A stretch of 7,898 bases of DNA from Deltaproteobacteria bacterium (GTDB taxonomy: Bacteria; Desulfobacterota; Syntrophia; Syntrophales; UBA2210): the NCBI GenBank assembly GCA_019314085.1, contig JAFCZZ010000057.1:1-7898 (forward strand), in the 5' to 3' direction. Positions 1 to 5,921 of the stretch are shown here, one piece after another. Each line of letters begins with the position of its first letter. Position 1 is the stretch's first letter. The notes under the pieces were generated by a model, which saw only the letters and a list, made by a program, of their open reading frames with translations, ran no database searches and was not told the DNA's origin. The translations under genes were made by a program, and so were the position numbers.

Positions 1-57
1 CAGCGGTATATCGGCCTCGGGAAGAGCCCTGATCGGTTCCGGAAAGATCTCTGACAT
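1..57 (-). CDS. N-terminal fragment of a probable small cupin protein (runs off the window)
   Basis: Nineteen codons are visible, beginning with an ATG and reading MSEIFPEPIRALPEADIPL before the window ends. The start is well supported: AAGGAG lies about 7 nt upstream (positions 64-69). The gene follows the complete cupin by 39 bp on the same strand, so the two are probably co-transcribed. The short acidic, proline-rich 'LPEADIP' leader resembles the N-termini of small single-domain cupins that I recall from anaerobes. No cupin motif lies inside the window, so this assignment is inference and the product could be something else. Confidence 0.55.
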   Translation of the reverse strand, partial: MSEIFPEPIRALPEADIPL

Positions 58-63
58 ATAGAT

Positions 64-69
64 CTCCTT
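64..69 (-). promoter_or_regulatory. Shine-Dalgarno site of the edge gene
   Basis: AAGGAG on the minus strand, about 7 nt before the ATG at position 57. It is the main reason to accept the short edge fragment as the start of a real gene. Confidence 0.6.
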
Positions 70-96
70 ACTGTTGTTTTCAGATGGCAGGGCCCG

Positions 97-438
97 CTAC
101 CGGCTGCCTGTCTCCTCCGGCAGATAGTCCTCCCGCACCGGGGAAAAGACCTCTACGGCCACCGAGTCTTCGAGAATCTCGGCGCCATGTTCAACATCGC
201 TCCTGACACACCAGCTGTCGCCGGGCATCACGTCATGTTCCTCCGTACCGATTGAAAGGCGGATCCGGCCGCTCACGAGGTATCCGGTCTGCTCATGGGG
301 GTGGGCATGCCGCGGCAAGACACTCCCCTTTTTCAGCAGGAACTCGGCCATCAGGGTCCTCTCCCCGTACACCGTCGTTTTGAGCTCAATCCCGGCAATG
401 GCGGGGATATATCCGTCTTTGCTTCGTTTCTGAAACAT
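97..438 (-). CDS. Single-domain cupin protein (113 aa)
   Basis: A small beta-barrel cupin, probably cytosolic and metal-binding; the substrate is unknown. Cupin motif 1 is visible at residues 38-57, with G38, then H44-x-H46, E49-Q50 and G57. Motif 2 is at about 73-84, with G73-D74 and H84. The likely metal ligands are H44, H46, E49 or Q50, and H84. In this 'HxHPHEQ' subtype the position of the usual glutamate may be taken by Q50. The proline that normally follows the PGD turn in motif 2 is not conserved (WCVRSDVEH). The frame is open 19 codons further upstream, but I chose the internal ATG because a purine-rich AAAGGGAA sits just before it and homology-like sequence begins there. Length is normal for the family. 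It follows the hemerythrin by 117 bp and precedes the edge gene by 39 bp. Family assignment is firm; function (isomerase, dioxygenase, sensor or sugar/organic-acid binder) cannot be decided. Confidence 0.88.
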   Translation of the reverse strand: MFQKRSKDGYIPAIAGIELKTTVYGERTLMAEFLLKKGSVLPRHAHPHEQTGYLVSGRIRLSIGTEEHDVMPGDSWCVRSDVEHGAEILEDSVAVEVFSPVREDYLPEETGSR

Positions 439-474
439 TTTCGATTCCCTTTCTTTCCGCCTGCTTTTCCGAGG

Positions 475-503
475 ATAGCAGCTCGGATGAAACACCCTGG
501 CAA
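475..503 (-). promoter_or_regulatory. Candidate sigma-70 promoter of the cupin gene
   Basis: On the minus strand TTGCCA (498-503, five of six matches to the -35 consensus) is followed after 17 bp by TGCTAT (475-480, three of six matches to the -10, including its last A and T). A start near 468 would leave a leader of about 30 nt before the cupin ATG at 438. The spacing is right but the -10 is weak, so this is a candidate only. Confidence 0.35.
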
Positions 504-539
504 GACCGCCGCTTTGGCCTGCCGGAGCCGGGTCTGACC

Positions 540-559
540 GATCATGCGGGAATGATCAT
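540..559. repeat. Overlapping GATCAT/ATGATC inverted repeats at the hemerythrin stop
   Basis: GATCAT (540-545) and ATGATC (552-557) are inverted with a 6-nt spacer, and the second arm is itself part of the perfect 8-bp palindrome ATGATCAT (552-559). The stop codon of the hemerythrin gene lies within it. No T-run follows on the minus strand, so it is not a typical intrinsic terminator. It may be a weak hairpin, a protein site, or chance. Confidence 0.4.
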
Positions 560-1092
560 TTCCCCCCCAGCGCTTCGACGAGCGACCGGTACTTCTTGTG
601 TATCATCTCCCGGTCAAAGGTCCGGAACTCGGCGAGCATAGCCTGATCTTCCTCGTCGGAGAAGTACTTCCGGGATGCGGGGAAGAAGACCGTGTCCTCC
701 TTCTTAATATGTCTCGGGTAGAAGTCAGCAAGCGTTTGGAGGCTGGCCGCAATGGCCTGCGCGGCGGATGTGTCGCCGCCGCGGTAGCGGGTATTGGCTT
801 CGACGAGTTCCTTAACTGTCTTGCGTCCGAAGACATGCTCCTCGATGAGTTCGTTCATGACCCGCCGATCCTGATTGGACAGCTCCTTCTTATCCAGGTC
901 TCTGAAAAGGATGTCCTCCTCTTTCCCGTGGTGGGTTTGATCGGCGTACGTACGGATAAAGTCAACGGCCGTATCGATGAAGACCGGATCAACCGTCCCG
1001 GTCGCCTCTATCTCCTTCAGGGTGTGCTCGACCAGCGCGAGCATCCGCTCGATAAGGCGGTGTTCGATCATCAATGGACCTCGTGCCTGCAT
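556..1092 (-). CDS. Hemerythrin HHE-domain protein (178 aa)
   Basis: A soluble four-helix-bundle protein with a carboxylate-bridged di-iron site. In bacteria such proteins bind O2 or respond to NO or oxidative stress. The ligand pattern is complete: H11 in helix 1 (IEHRLIE), the H54-H55-x-x-E58-E59 motif in helix 2, H86 in helix 3 (IEEH), and H128 with E132 in helix 4 (RHIKKED), followed by the typical VFFP. An extra C-terminal helix of about 40 residues ends in LVEALGGK. The frame is open well upstream, but the ATG at 1092 has a strong AAGGAGG at ideal distance and domain homology starts directly after it, so the longer reading is rejected. It has its own promoter inside the end of the preceding membrane gene and an inverted repeat in its leader. 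Family call is secure; whether it stores, senses or detoxifies is inference. Confidence 0.95.
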   Translation of the reverse strand: MQARGPLMIEHRLIERMLALVEHTLKEIEATGTVDPVFIDTAVDFIRTYADQTHHGKEEDILFRDLDKKELSNQDRRVMNELIEEHVFGRKTVKELVEANTRYRGGDTSAAQAIAASLQTLADFYPRHIKKEDTVFFPASRKYFSDEEDQAMLAEFRTFDREMIHKKYRSLVEALGGK

Positions 1093-1100
1093 AGCGCTAT

Positions 1101-1107
1101 CCTCCTT
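1101..1107 (-). promoter_or_regulatory. Strong Shine-Dalgarno site that sets the hemerythrin start
   Basis: AAGGAGG on the minus strand, 8 nt before the ATG at 1092. It decides against the in-frame start 162 bp further upstream, which would also run through the promoter and the preceding gene. Confidence 0.75.
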
Positions 1108-1129
1108 CCTTGTACGGTTTTCAACAAAT

Positions 1130-1163
1130 CTGCCGCACTGCGGCTCTGCCCCCCATGCGGCAG
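1130..1163 (-). promoter_or_regulatory. Inverted repeat over the hemerythrin transcription start (putative operator or leader hairpin)
   Basis: Perfect 8-bp arms, CTGCCGCA (1130-1137 on the plus strand) and TGCGGCAG (1156-1163), are separated by 18 nt. A third partial copy, TGCGGC (1139-1144), lies 1 nt from the first arm, so two mutually exclusive hairpins could form. The element sits from about +1 to +28 relative to the start predicted from the TATAAT box. That is a usual place for a repressor site, or for a structured 5' leader of an mRNA. The regulator is unknown. Confidence 0.5.
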
Positions 1164-1164
1164 G

Positions 1165-1194
1165 ATTATACCAGTTATGGACCTTTGGTATCAA
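1165..1194 (-). promoter_or_regulatory. Sigma-70 promoter driving hemerythrin
   Basis: On the minus strand TTGATA (1189-1194, five of six consensus) and a perfect TATAAT (1165-1170) are separated by 18 bp. The predicted start is near 1158, giving a leader of about 65 nt before the hemerythrin ATG. The -35 box lies in the last codons of the upstream membrane-protein gene, so hemerythrin can be transcribed independently of it. Confidence 0.68.
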
Positions 1195-1789
1195 TGCCCC
1201 ATGCCTCGGCAACGCCTCGATTCCGCTCAAAGAACCCCCTGCGGACCGTGTCATCGACCCTGTTCAGAGGGCAGGCGAAATTGATGCACTGCGAGCAGAA
1301 ATATCTCCTGAGCATTATGAAAAATCCAGCGGTGGTCAGCACATATACGATTAGCAGAAACCACTGCGCTCCCGGAAGCAGGAAAAGGAGCGGGTATCCC
1401 CACACGACAAGAAAGCCGCTGAAGAAGGCGACCTTTTCAATGTGGGTCATCGGCCCCGGGCGGTATCTCCAAAGCTTGGGGGAGCCGTAATTTGCCCAGC
1501 ACTTCAGGGAGTTCCCCGGCTCGGCGTAGTGGGGGCAGTGGGAGCACATCACCCTGATCTCGAGAAATCCGAAGAACCCGAGGATCACCATGATCCACGC
1601 AATAAGCATCCACCCGCTTCTGTGATAGATTCCGGCCCCTCCCGCCAGGAATGAGGGGAGGACGATCAGGAGGAACCGTGTCAGCTCTCTGAGCGTAAAG
1701 TGACAGTGAAGCGTTGTGCCGACCGGACACCCGTCACAGCTTTCGGAGGTGCAGGAGGCAATCGGTCTGTCTGGATCAAGAAACAGCAT
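1175..1789 (-). CDS. Unnamed cysteine-rich membrane protein with four predicted spans (204 aa)
   Basis: I do not recognise a named family. Hydrophobic segments at about residues 36-55, 60-80, 119-139 and 142-161 suggest four membrane spans and both termini on the same side. Ten cysteines are all outside the spans and clustered: C13, C18, C21 and C29 in the N-terminal tail; C82-x-x-C85 and C97 just after span 2; C165-x-x-C168 and C173-P after span 4. All three clusters therefore fall on one face, as expected for metal or Fe-S binding, or for thiol redox exchange. A basic, proline-rich stretch, KLWRYRPGP (105-113), lies between spans 2 and 3. The C-terminal CSQCINFACP somewhat recalls ferredoxin-like clusters, but no complete CxxCxxCxxxCP is present. 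A GAGGTG ribosome site supports the ATG. It follows the dehydrogenase gene by 60 bp and precedes hemerythrin by 82 bp. A membrane redox or metal-relay role is inference. Confidence 0.85.
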   Translation of the reverse strand: MLFLDPDRPIASCTSESCDGCPVGTTLHCHFTLRELTRFLLIVLPSFLAGGAGIYHRSGWMLIAWIMVILGFFGFLEIRVMCSHCPHYAEPGNSLKCWANYGSPKLWRYRPGPMTHIEKVAFFSGFLVVWGYPLLFLLPGAQWFLLIVYVLTTAGFFIMLRRYFCSQCINFACPLNRVDDTVRRGFFERNRGVAEAWGIDTKGP

Positions 1790-1822
1790 GGTGACACCTC
1801 AGGGGTATCTGTTCATGGATGG

Positions 1823-1836
1823 TCTGCCGGGGCAGA
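1823..1836. repeat. Short perfect inverted repeat in the leader of the membrane-protein gene
   Basis: TCTGCC and GGCAGA are separated by 2 nt in the 60-bp gap between the dehydrogenase stop and the membrane-protein start. The loop is too small for a stable hairpin with all pairs, and no T-run follows on the minus strand, so it is not called a terminator. It could be a protein site or chance. Confidence 0.3.
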
Positions 1837-1849
1837 TCCCCTTCCCGTA

Positions 1850-2650
1850 TCAGCCCATGACGGCGCCGCCGTCGACATTGATCGCCTGTCCCGTGATATT
1901 TTTGGCCTCTTCCGAGGCGAGGTAGGCGACGAGGCTCGCCACATCCTCGGCGGTCTGGGGTCGCCCCAGCGGCGTGAGGGGCCTCACCCTCTCCTCAAAG
2001 ATCTCTTCAAGCTTCCTGTCCGCCATGGAGGCTACACTATCCTTCAGCATCCGGGCGAGCTGTTCCCATCCCGGAGTATAGACGTAGCCCGGACAGACGG
2101 CATTCACCGTAATCGAATAGCGGCCCAGCTCCTTGGCCAGGACCTGCGTCAGGCCCAGGACGCCGAACTTGGCCGTGCAGTACGCGCCGACGAGAGCCTC
2201 CCCGACCTTCCCGGATATGGACGCTATGTTGATGATCCTTCCCTGGTTTTTATCCATCATCTTCCGGGAGACCGCCCGGGAACAGAGGAAGGTGCTCTTC
2301 AAGTTGACCTCAATCGTCTGGTCCCAAACCTGGGTGGAAAGCTTGGTGACGAAGGTTGAGGGTCCTCCGCCCCCCACGTTGTTCACCAGAATATCCACCG
2401 TTTTGTACGCCTCCAGCGTCTCTATGAGCATGCGGTCGACATCCTCTTCCTTCGTGGCGTCCACCTGTAGGGCCATCCCGTTACCCCCCCGGTCCGTGAT
2501 CTCGGCAACGGTGCTTTGCGCGCCCTTCTTATTCATATCCGCCACTACGACAGTGGCCCCTTCGTTTGCGAGACGCAGGGCGATGGCCCTGCCGATTCCT
2601 TCTCCACCGCCGGTAACGATGGCTATCTTGTCCTTGATGCCCAGCTCCAT
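1850..2650 (-). CDS. Short-chain dehydrogenase/reductase, classical type (266 aa)
   Basis: A cytosolic Rossmann-fold oxidoreductase that interconverts an alcohol and a ketone using a nicotinamide cofactor. The cofactor motif TGGGEGIG is at 13-20. D38 at the end of the second strand predicts a preference for NAD(H) over NADP(H). NNVG is at 90-93 (a V replaces the usual A). The catalytic tetrad is N116, S144, Y157 and K161, with the usual YxxxK as YCTAK. PG at 187-188 and the NVDGG C-terminal signature are also present. Length is typical of FabG/3-hydroxyacyl or cyclic-alcohol dehydrogenases. It starts 14 bp after the stop of the flavin reductase gene, with GAAGGA just before the ATG, so the two are almost certainly one transcript. 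This suggests it acts on the same substrate series, for example oxidising a hydroxy group beta to the double bond handled by the reductase. The substrate is not determinable. Confidence 0.95.
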   Translation of the reverse strand: MELGIKDKIAIVTGGGEGIGRAIALRLANEGATVVVADMNKKGAQSTVAEITDRGGNGMALQVDATKEEDVDRMLIETLEAYKTVDILVNNVGGGGPSTFVTKLSTQVWDQTIEVNLKSTFLCSRAVSRKMMDKNQGRIINIASISGKVGEALVGAYCTAKFGVLGLTQVLAKELGRYSITVNAVCPGYVYTPGWEQLARMLKDSVASMADRKLEEIFEERVRPLTPLGRPQTAEDVASLVAYLASEEAKNITGQAINVDGGAVMG

Positions 2651-2664
2651 TCCTTCTCCCTCTC

Positions 2665-4584
2665 CTATATCTCAAGTCCGATTTTGTATCCTTCCGCGAT
2701 GGCGTCCAGGGCCTTTCTCACCCCCGCCGCGTCGCCGATGGTCAGCAGCCGGTCAACCTTTCCTTCCAGTCTCGATTGCAGTTTGTTGCACGGTTGCAGG
2801 CCCACGGCCGTTACTACCGTGTCAAAGGGCCCGATCGTCTCCCGTTTTCCATCCCGTTCGATGACCAGTGAGCCATCTTTCGCCGCCGTGATCGTAGTGT
2901 TTACATATATCGTGACATCTTTTTCGGCAAGCTCTTTGAGGAGGAACAGGCGAACATGCTCCTGTTCGTCTTGCGCTACGGCCGGGAGCATCTCCACGAT
3001 GGTCACCTTCTTGCCGTGATGCGCCAGGTGGTTTGCCGTCTCGGCGCCGATCATACCCCCGCCGATGATGGCGACGCTCCGCCCGACGTCGACTTTCCCC
3101 TCCAGGACATCATGGGCAGTGACGACATGGCCCTTGAGCCCGGGCACATTGAGGGGCGCAGGTGTGCTCCCCGTGGCGATCACGACGACGTCGGGCTTCT
3201 CCCGGCTGACGATCTCTTCGGTCAGTTCCGTCTCCAGGTAGATAGCGACCGTATGATCGTCAAGCTGTTTCTTCAGCCAGACGATAAAGGAGGTAATCTC
3301 CCCCTTGGCGGGGGGAACGGCTGCCAGGTAATACTGCCCGCCCAGACGGCCCTCCTTCTCGAAGAGGTGGACCTCATGCCCCCGTTTGGCGGCTACCATC
3401 GCCGCCTCCATCCCCGCGGGTCCCGCCCCGGCGACAAAGACCTTCTTCTTCACCTTTGCGGGGCGGATTTCCATCTCCTCTTCCCGCCCCAGCGCCGGGT
3501 TGACCAGGCAGGTCGCGGGTTGGTAGAGGGATATCATACCCATGCAGCCCTGCATACAGCCGATACAGTAATTGATATCTTCACACCTGCCGGCGGCGGC
3601 CTTGTTCGGAAGATCCGGGTCGGCGAGCGAGGCCCTCCCCATGGCCACCAGATCCGCCTTCCCGCCGTCGATGATCGCCTCCGCCAGGAGGGGATCGGTG
3701 ATCCTCCCCACGGTGACAACCGGGATGCCCACAACCTTCCGCACCTCCTGCGCGTAGCCGGTGATCCACCCGTGGCCGACGGCGGCCGGGGGCGCGATCG
3801 CGTATGCGCTTCCGTAGGTTCCGGCCGAGACGTGGATGGCGTCGATGCCGTCTTCCTCCAGTACGACGGCTATCGCCCTGGTATCCTCAATCGTTCTTCC
3901 CCCCGGCACCAACTCATCCCCCGATATCCTGAACATCACGGGGAAATCACTCCCCGCCTTCAATCTGATGTTTGCCAGGATCTCCAGGGGGAAGCGCAGC
4001 CGGTTCATCAGAGACCCGCCGTATTCGTCGATCCTCTTGTTGGAATAGAGGGACATGAACTGGGCAATCAGATATCCGTGGCCGCCGTGGACCTCGATCC
4101 CGTCGAACCCCGCCTGCCTCGTTCGCAGGGCGCAGTCACCGAATGCCTCCACGATCCCCTTGATCTCGGCGGTTGTCAGTTCATGGGGTGTCTCCTGGAT
4201 GAGGGGGCAGGGTATCGGTGATGGAGCCACGGGCTGGGACCCTGTGAGGCGGCTGCTGGTCTGCCGTCCGCAGTGGTAGATCTGCGCAAATATGGTTCCC
4301 CCGATATCGTGAACCCTCCGGGTCAGCTCCGCGTGGCCCTCTATCTGGCTGTCGTCCCACAGGCCCGGTATGTTCGGAAATCCTCTGCCCTTAGGGTCTA
4401 CAGCGTAGTCCTCGGTAATGATGAGCCCCCAGCCCCCCCGAGCCTTCGCCTCGTGGTAGGCGATATACCGCTCTGTCGCCGTCCCATCGAGATTGCAGTA
4501 GTTCATAACCATTGCCGGTACCACCAGCCGGTTGGGAATCTCGACCGTTCCAATTTTGATGGGAGAAAATACGGTGTCTAACAT
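2665..4584 (-). CDS. NADH:flavin oxidoreductase, 2,4-dienoyl-CoA/2-enoate reductase type (639 aa)
   Basis: A three-domain flavo-iron-sulfur reductase, probably cytosolic. Such enzymes pass electrons from NAD(P)H through FAD and a [4Fe-4S] cluster to FMN and reduce an activated C=C bond. An old-yellow-enzyme TIM barrel covers about 1-335, with HGGHGYLIAQF at 166-176 and catalytic-type Y171. The cluster ligands are C340, C343, C347 and C359. A first dinucleotide fold has GAGPAG at 386-391 (FAD). A second has GGGMIG at 508-513 (NAD(P)H). The protein ends in the typical TIGDAAGVRKALDAIAEGY. Length matches E. coli FadH and clostridial enoate reductases (roughly 640-670 residues). GAGAGGGG precedes the ATG. 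It is followed 14 bp later by the dehydrogenase. The region after strand 7 (SAGTYGSAY, 253-261) does not show the GWHEAR motif that I recall carrying the second catalytic residue (His252) of FadH, so an enoate- or BaiCD-like substrate is at least as likely as a dienoyl-CoA. Confidence 0.95.
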   Translation of the reverse strand: MLDTVFSPIKIGTVEIPNRLVVPAMVMNYCNLDGTATERYIAYHEAKARGGWGLIITEDYAVDPKGRGFPNIPGLWDDSQIEGHAELTRRVHDIGGTIFAQIYHCGRQTSSRLTGSQPVAPSPIPCPLIQETPHELTTAEIKGIVEAFGDCALRTRQAGFDGIEVHGGHGYLIAQFMSLYSNKRIDEYGGSLMNRLRFPLEILANIRLKAGSDFPVMFRISGDELVPGGRTIEDTRAIAVVLEEDGIDAIHVSAGTYGSAYAIAPPAAVGHGWITGYAQEVRKVVGIPVVTVGRITDPLLAEAIIDGGKADLVAMGRASLADPDLPNKAAAGRCEDINYCIGCMQGCMGMISLYQPATCLVNPALGREEEMEIRPAKVKKKVFVAGAGPAGMEAAMVAAKRGHEVHLFEKEGRLGGQYYLAAVPPAKGEITSFIVWLKKQLDDHTVAIYLETELTEEIVSREKPDVVVIATGSTPAPLNVPGLKGHVVTAHDVLEGKVDVGRSVAIIGGGMIGAETANHLAHHGKKVTIVEMLPAVAQDEQEHVRLFLLKELAEKDVTIYVNTTITAAKDGSLVIERDGKRETIGPFDTVVTAVGLQPCNKLQSRLEGKVDRLLTIGDAAGVRKALDAIAEGYKIGLEI

Positions 4585-4628
4585 GTTGCCCCTCTCTCCG
4601 ATTTTCTATGATACGGTTCATTGATCTT

Positions 4629-5198
4629 TCAGTAGAAAAACTCTTTTGTCACGACGCGGCCGGAGTCGTTGAAGGAGACCCCTTCCATCTCCAGCAGTGA
4701 TCGTTTCATCTCCAGTCCCCCCTGGTATCCGCCGAGCGTCCCGTTGGAGCGAATGGACCGGTGGCAGGGGATCATGATGGTGAAGGGATTGGTGGCCAGG
4801 GCGGTGCCAACCGCCCGGGCCGCTGCGGTGTGGCCGATATGCCGGGCGATCCGCTGGTACGTAGTCACGCGGCCGCGAAGGATGGCGTACTCGGCGCGCA
4901 GGACCCGTTCCTGAAACGGGGAGCACAGATCCATCCGGGCGATGTCCAGGGAGAAAGCGATCTCCTCTCCGGTCAGGAACGCCGCGATGCCGTCCGCGAC
5001 GAGATCGACCTCGGCGCACGAAGAAAGGGTAAAATCGGGGAAGAGAATTTTGATTTGTCGACGGGTTGTCACCTCGGGTCGGGAAATCAGGACGCGCAGC
5101 ACCCTTGGCCTGTCCTGGTGGACCGACCAGAGGACCGCCACCGGCCCGTACGGCGTTTCGCGGAGACAGTAGGATCGCTGTGCTTGTGGCTTCTCCAT
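4629..5198 (-). CDS. O6-alkylguanine-DNA alkyltransferase (methylated-DNA-protein-cysteine methyltransferase, 189 aa)
   Basis: A suicide DNA-repair protein that moves the alkyl group from O6-alkylguanine to its own cysteine. The active site is PCHR at 144-147, with C145 as acceptor. The DNA-binding helix-turn-helix is at about 113-130 (TTYQRIARHIGHTAAARAVG) and R128 is the probable arginine finger. ATNPF (135-139) and GGYQGG (156-161) complete the signature. An N-terminal ribonuclease-H-like domain fills 1-90. The residue after PCHR is S, where V is usual. Length is slightly above that of Ogt. The frame is open to 5279 via TTG into the end of the dismutase gene; I chose the ATG at 5198 although no good ribosome site precedes it, so the exact start is uncertain. 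It starts 51 bp after the dismutase and may be translated from the same mRNA, consistent with a joint damage-defence role. Confidence 0.92.
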   Translation of the reverse strand: MEKPQAQRSYCLRETPYGPVAVLWSVHQDRPRVLRVLISRPEVTTRRQIKILFPDFTLSSCAEVDLVADGIAAFLTGEEIAFSLDIARMDLCSPFQERVLRAEYAILRGRVTTYQRIARHIGHTAAARAVGTALATNPFTIMIPCHRSIRSNGTLGGYQGGLEMKRSLLEMEGVSFNDSGRVVTKEFFY

Positions 5199-5248
5199 AG
5201 GGCTGTCCGGAATTAGCTGTTCCCGTCTCCGATTTTTTTCATCCCCGA

Positions 5249-5842
5249 CTACGCCAGCTGAGAGTTGACGAACTCCCAATTGATCAGGTGCTGCATGAAG
5301 GTGTCGAGATAGTCGCCGCGCGCGTTCTGATAGTCAAGGTAGTAGGCATGTTCCCAGACGTCCACCGTCAGGAGGGGTTTAGCGCCGTGGGCGATGGGGG
5401 TGTCGGCGTTTGCCGTCTTCATGATCTCCAGCCTGTCGTCCTTCACCACCAGCCATGCCCAGCCGCTGCCGAACTGGGTAAGGCCCGCGTTCTTCAACTC
5501 CTTGACGAAGGTGGTATAGGCCCCGAAAAAAAGGTCGATCTTCTCTCCGATCGCGTCTGTGGGCAGACCACCGCCACCGGGTTTCATGGAGTGCCAGTAA
5601 AAGGTATGATTCCAGACCTGGGCCGCGTTGTTGAAGATGCTGGTCCTGTCGGGATCACCCGCGGTCTTGGTGATAATCTCCTCCAGCGTCTCGTCGGCCA
5701 GCTCGGTGTTCTCGATCAGCTTGTTCAGGTTGGTCACGTATGCACTGTGGTGTTTCCCGTAATGGAACTCCAGTGTCTCCGAGCTGATGTACGGTTCGAG
5801 GGCATCCTTTTGGTACGGAAGATCGGGCAGGGTGATAGCCAT
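5249..5842 (-). CDS. sodB: Superoxide dismutase, Fe type (197 aa)
   Basis: Converts superoxide to O2 and H2O2 in the cytosol (no signal peptide is visible). All four metal ligands are present: H27, H79, D161 and H165, within FHYGKHHSAY, WNHTFYW and DVWEHAYYLDY. Q75 in AAQVWNH sits where Fe-SODs keep the active-site glutamine, while Mn-SODs carry it later, in the region after GSGWAWL. Y35, which gates the active site, is kept. Length and the start (MAITLPDLPYQKDALEPYIS) are standard, and a strong AAGGAG lies 6 nt before the ATG. A GC-rich hairpin precedes the ribosome site and may mark the end of the amidohydrolase transcript or control entry into this gene. The symbol reflects the iron-type signature; cambialistic activity cannot be excluded. 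Confidence 0.97.
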   Translation of the reverse strand: MAITLPDLPYQKDALEPYISSETLEFHYGKHHSAYVTNLNKLIENTELADETLEEIITKTAGDPDRTSIFNNAAQVWNHTFYWHSMKPGGGGLPTDAIGEKIDLFFGAYTTFVKELKNAGLTQFGSGWAWLVVKDDRLEIMKTANADTPIAHGAKPLLTVDVWEHAYYLDYQNARGDYLDTFMQHLINWEFVNSQLA

Positions 5843-5875
5843 GATATTCTCCTTCCCTCCTGATGGTATTTGTTT

Positions 5876-5896
5876 CGGGCCTGACGATCAGGCCCG
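5876..5896 (-). repeat. GC-rich perfect hairpin upstream of the superoxide dismutase gene
   Basis: CGGGCCTGA and TCAGGCCCG form a perfect 9-bp stem with a 3-nt loop. It lies 25 nt after the amidohydrolase stop and 33 nt before the dismutase ATG. No T-run follows on the minus strand (the sequence reads GAAACAAATA), so a canonical intrinsic terminator is unlikely. A second GGCCTGA, at the amidohydrolase stop (5922-5928), could pair with the same downstream arm. Transcript-end stabilisation, attenuation and translational control are all possible. Confidence 0.5.
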
Positions 5897-5904
5897 TGCG
5901 CGCC

Positions 5905-5918
5905 GCCGGTAAACCGGC
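5905..5918. repeat. Second small inverted repeat between amidohydrolase and dismutase
   Basis: GCCGGT and ACCGGC with a 2-nt spacer, immediately after the amidohydrolase stop codon and 8 nt from the larger hairpin. Together they make this 79-bp gap unusually rich in self-complementary sequence. Confidence 0.35.
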
Positions 5919-5921
5919 CCG

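Noticed and set aside
1093..1254. Longer hemerythrin reading frame starting at 1254
   Set aside because: It would overlap the 3' end of the membrane-protein gene and the TATAAT promoter, shows no domain similarity, and the ATG at 1092 has an ideal ribosome site.
598..1284. Plus-strand open frame of 228 codons
   Set aside because: Antisense to the hemerythrin gene, with no recognisable motif or plausible ribosome site.
1700..2359. Plus-strand open frame of 219 codons
   Set aside because: Antisense to the dehydrogenase and membrane-protein genes, both of which have clear signatures on the other strand.
2956..4221. Long plus-strand open frame of 421 codons
   Set aside because: It lies wholly opposite the flavin reductase gene, which has complete domain motifs. 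The translation is low-complexity (rich in D, G, P, H, R), as expected of an antisense shadow in GC-rich DNA.
4600..4650. Possible leftward promoter (GTGACA, 17 bp, AAAGAT) before the flavin reductase gene
   Set aside because: The -10 matches only three of six positions and the site is inside the end of the alkyltransferase gene; too weak to list.
5876..5896. Calling the dismutase-leader hairpin an intrinsic terminator
   Set aside because: The stem is strong but no U-tract follows on the minus strand; the T-rich side is on the wrong flank for leftward transcription.
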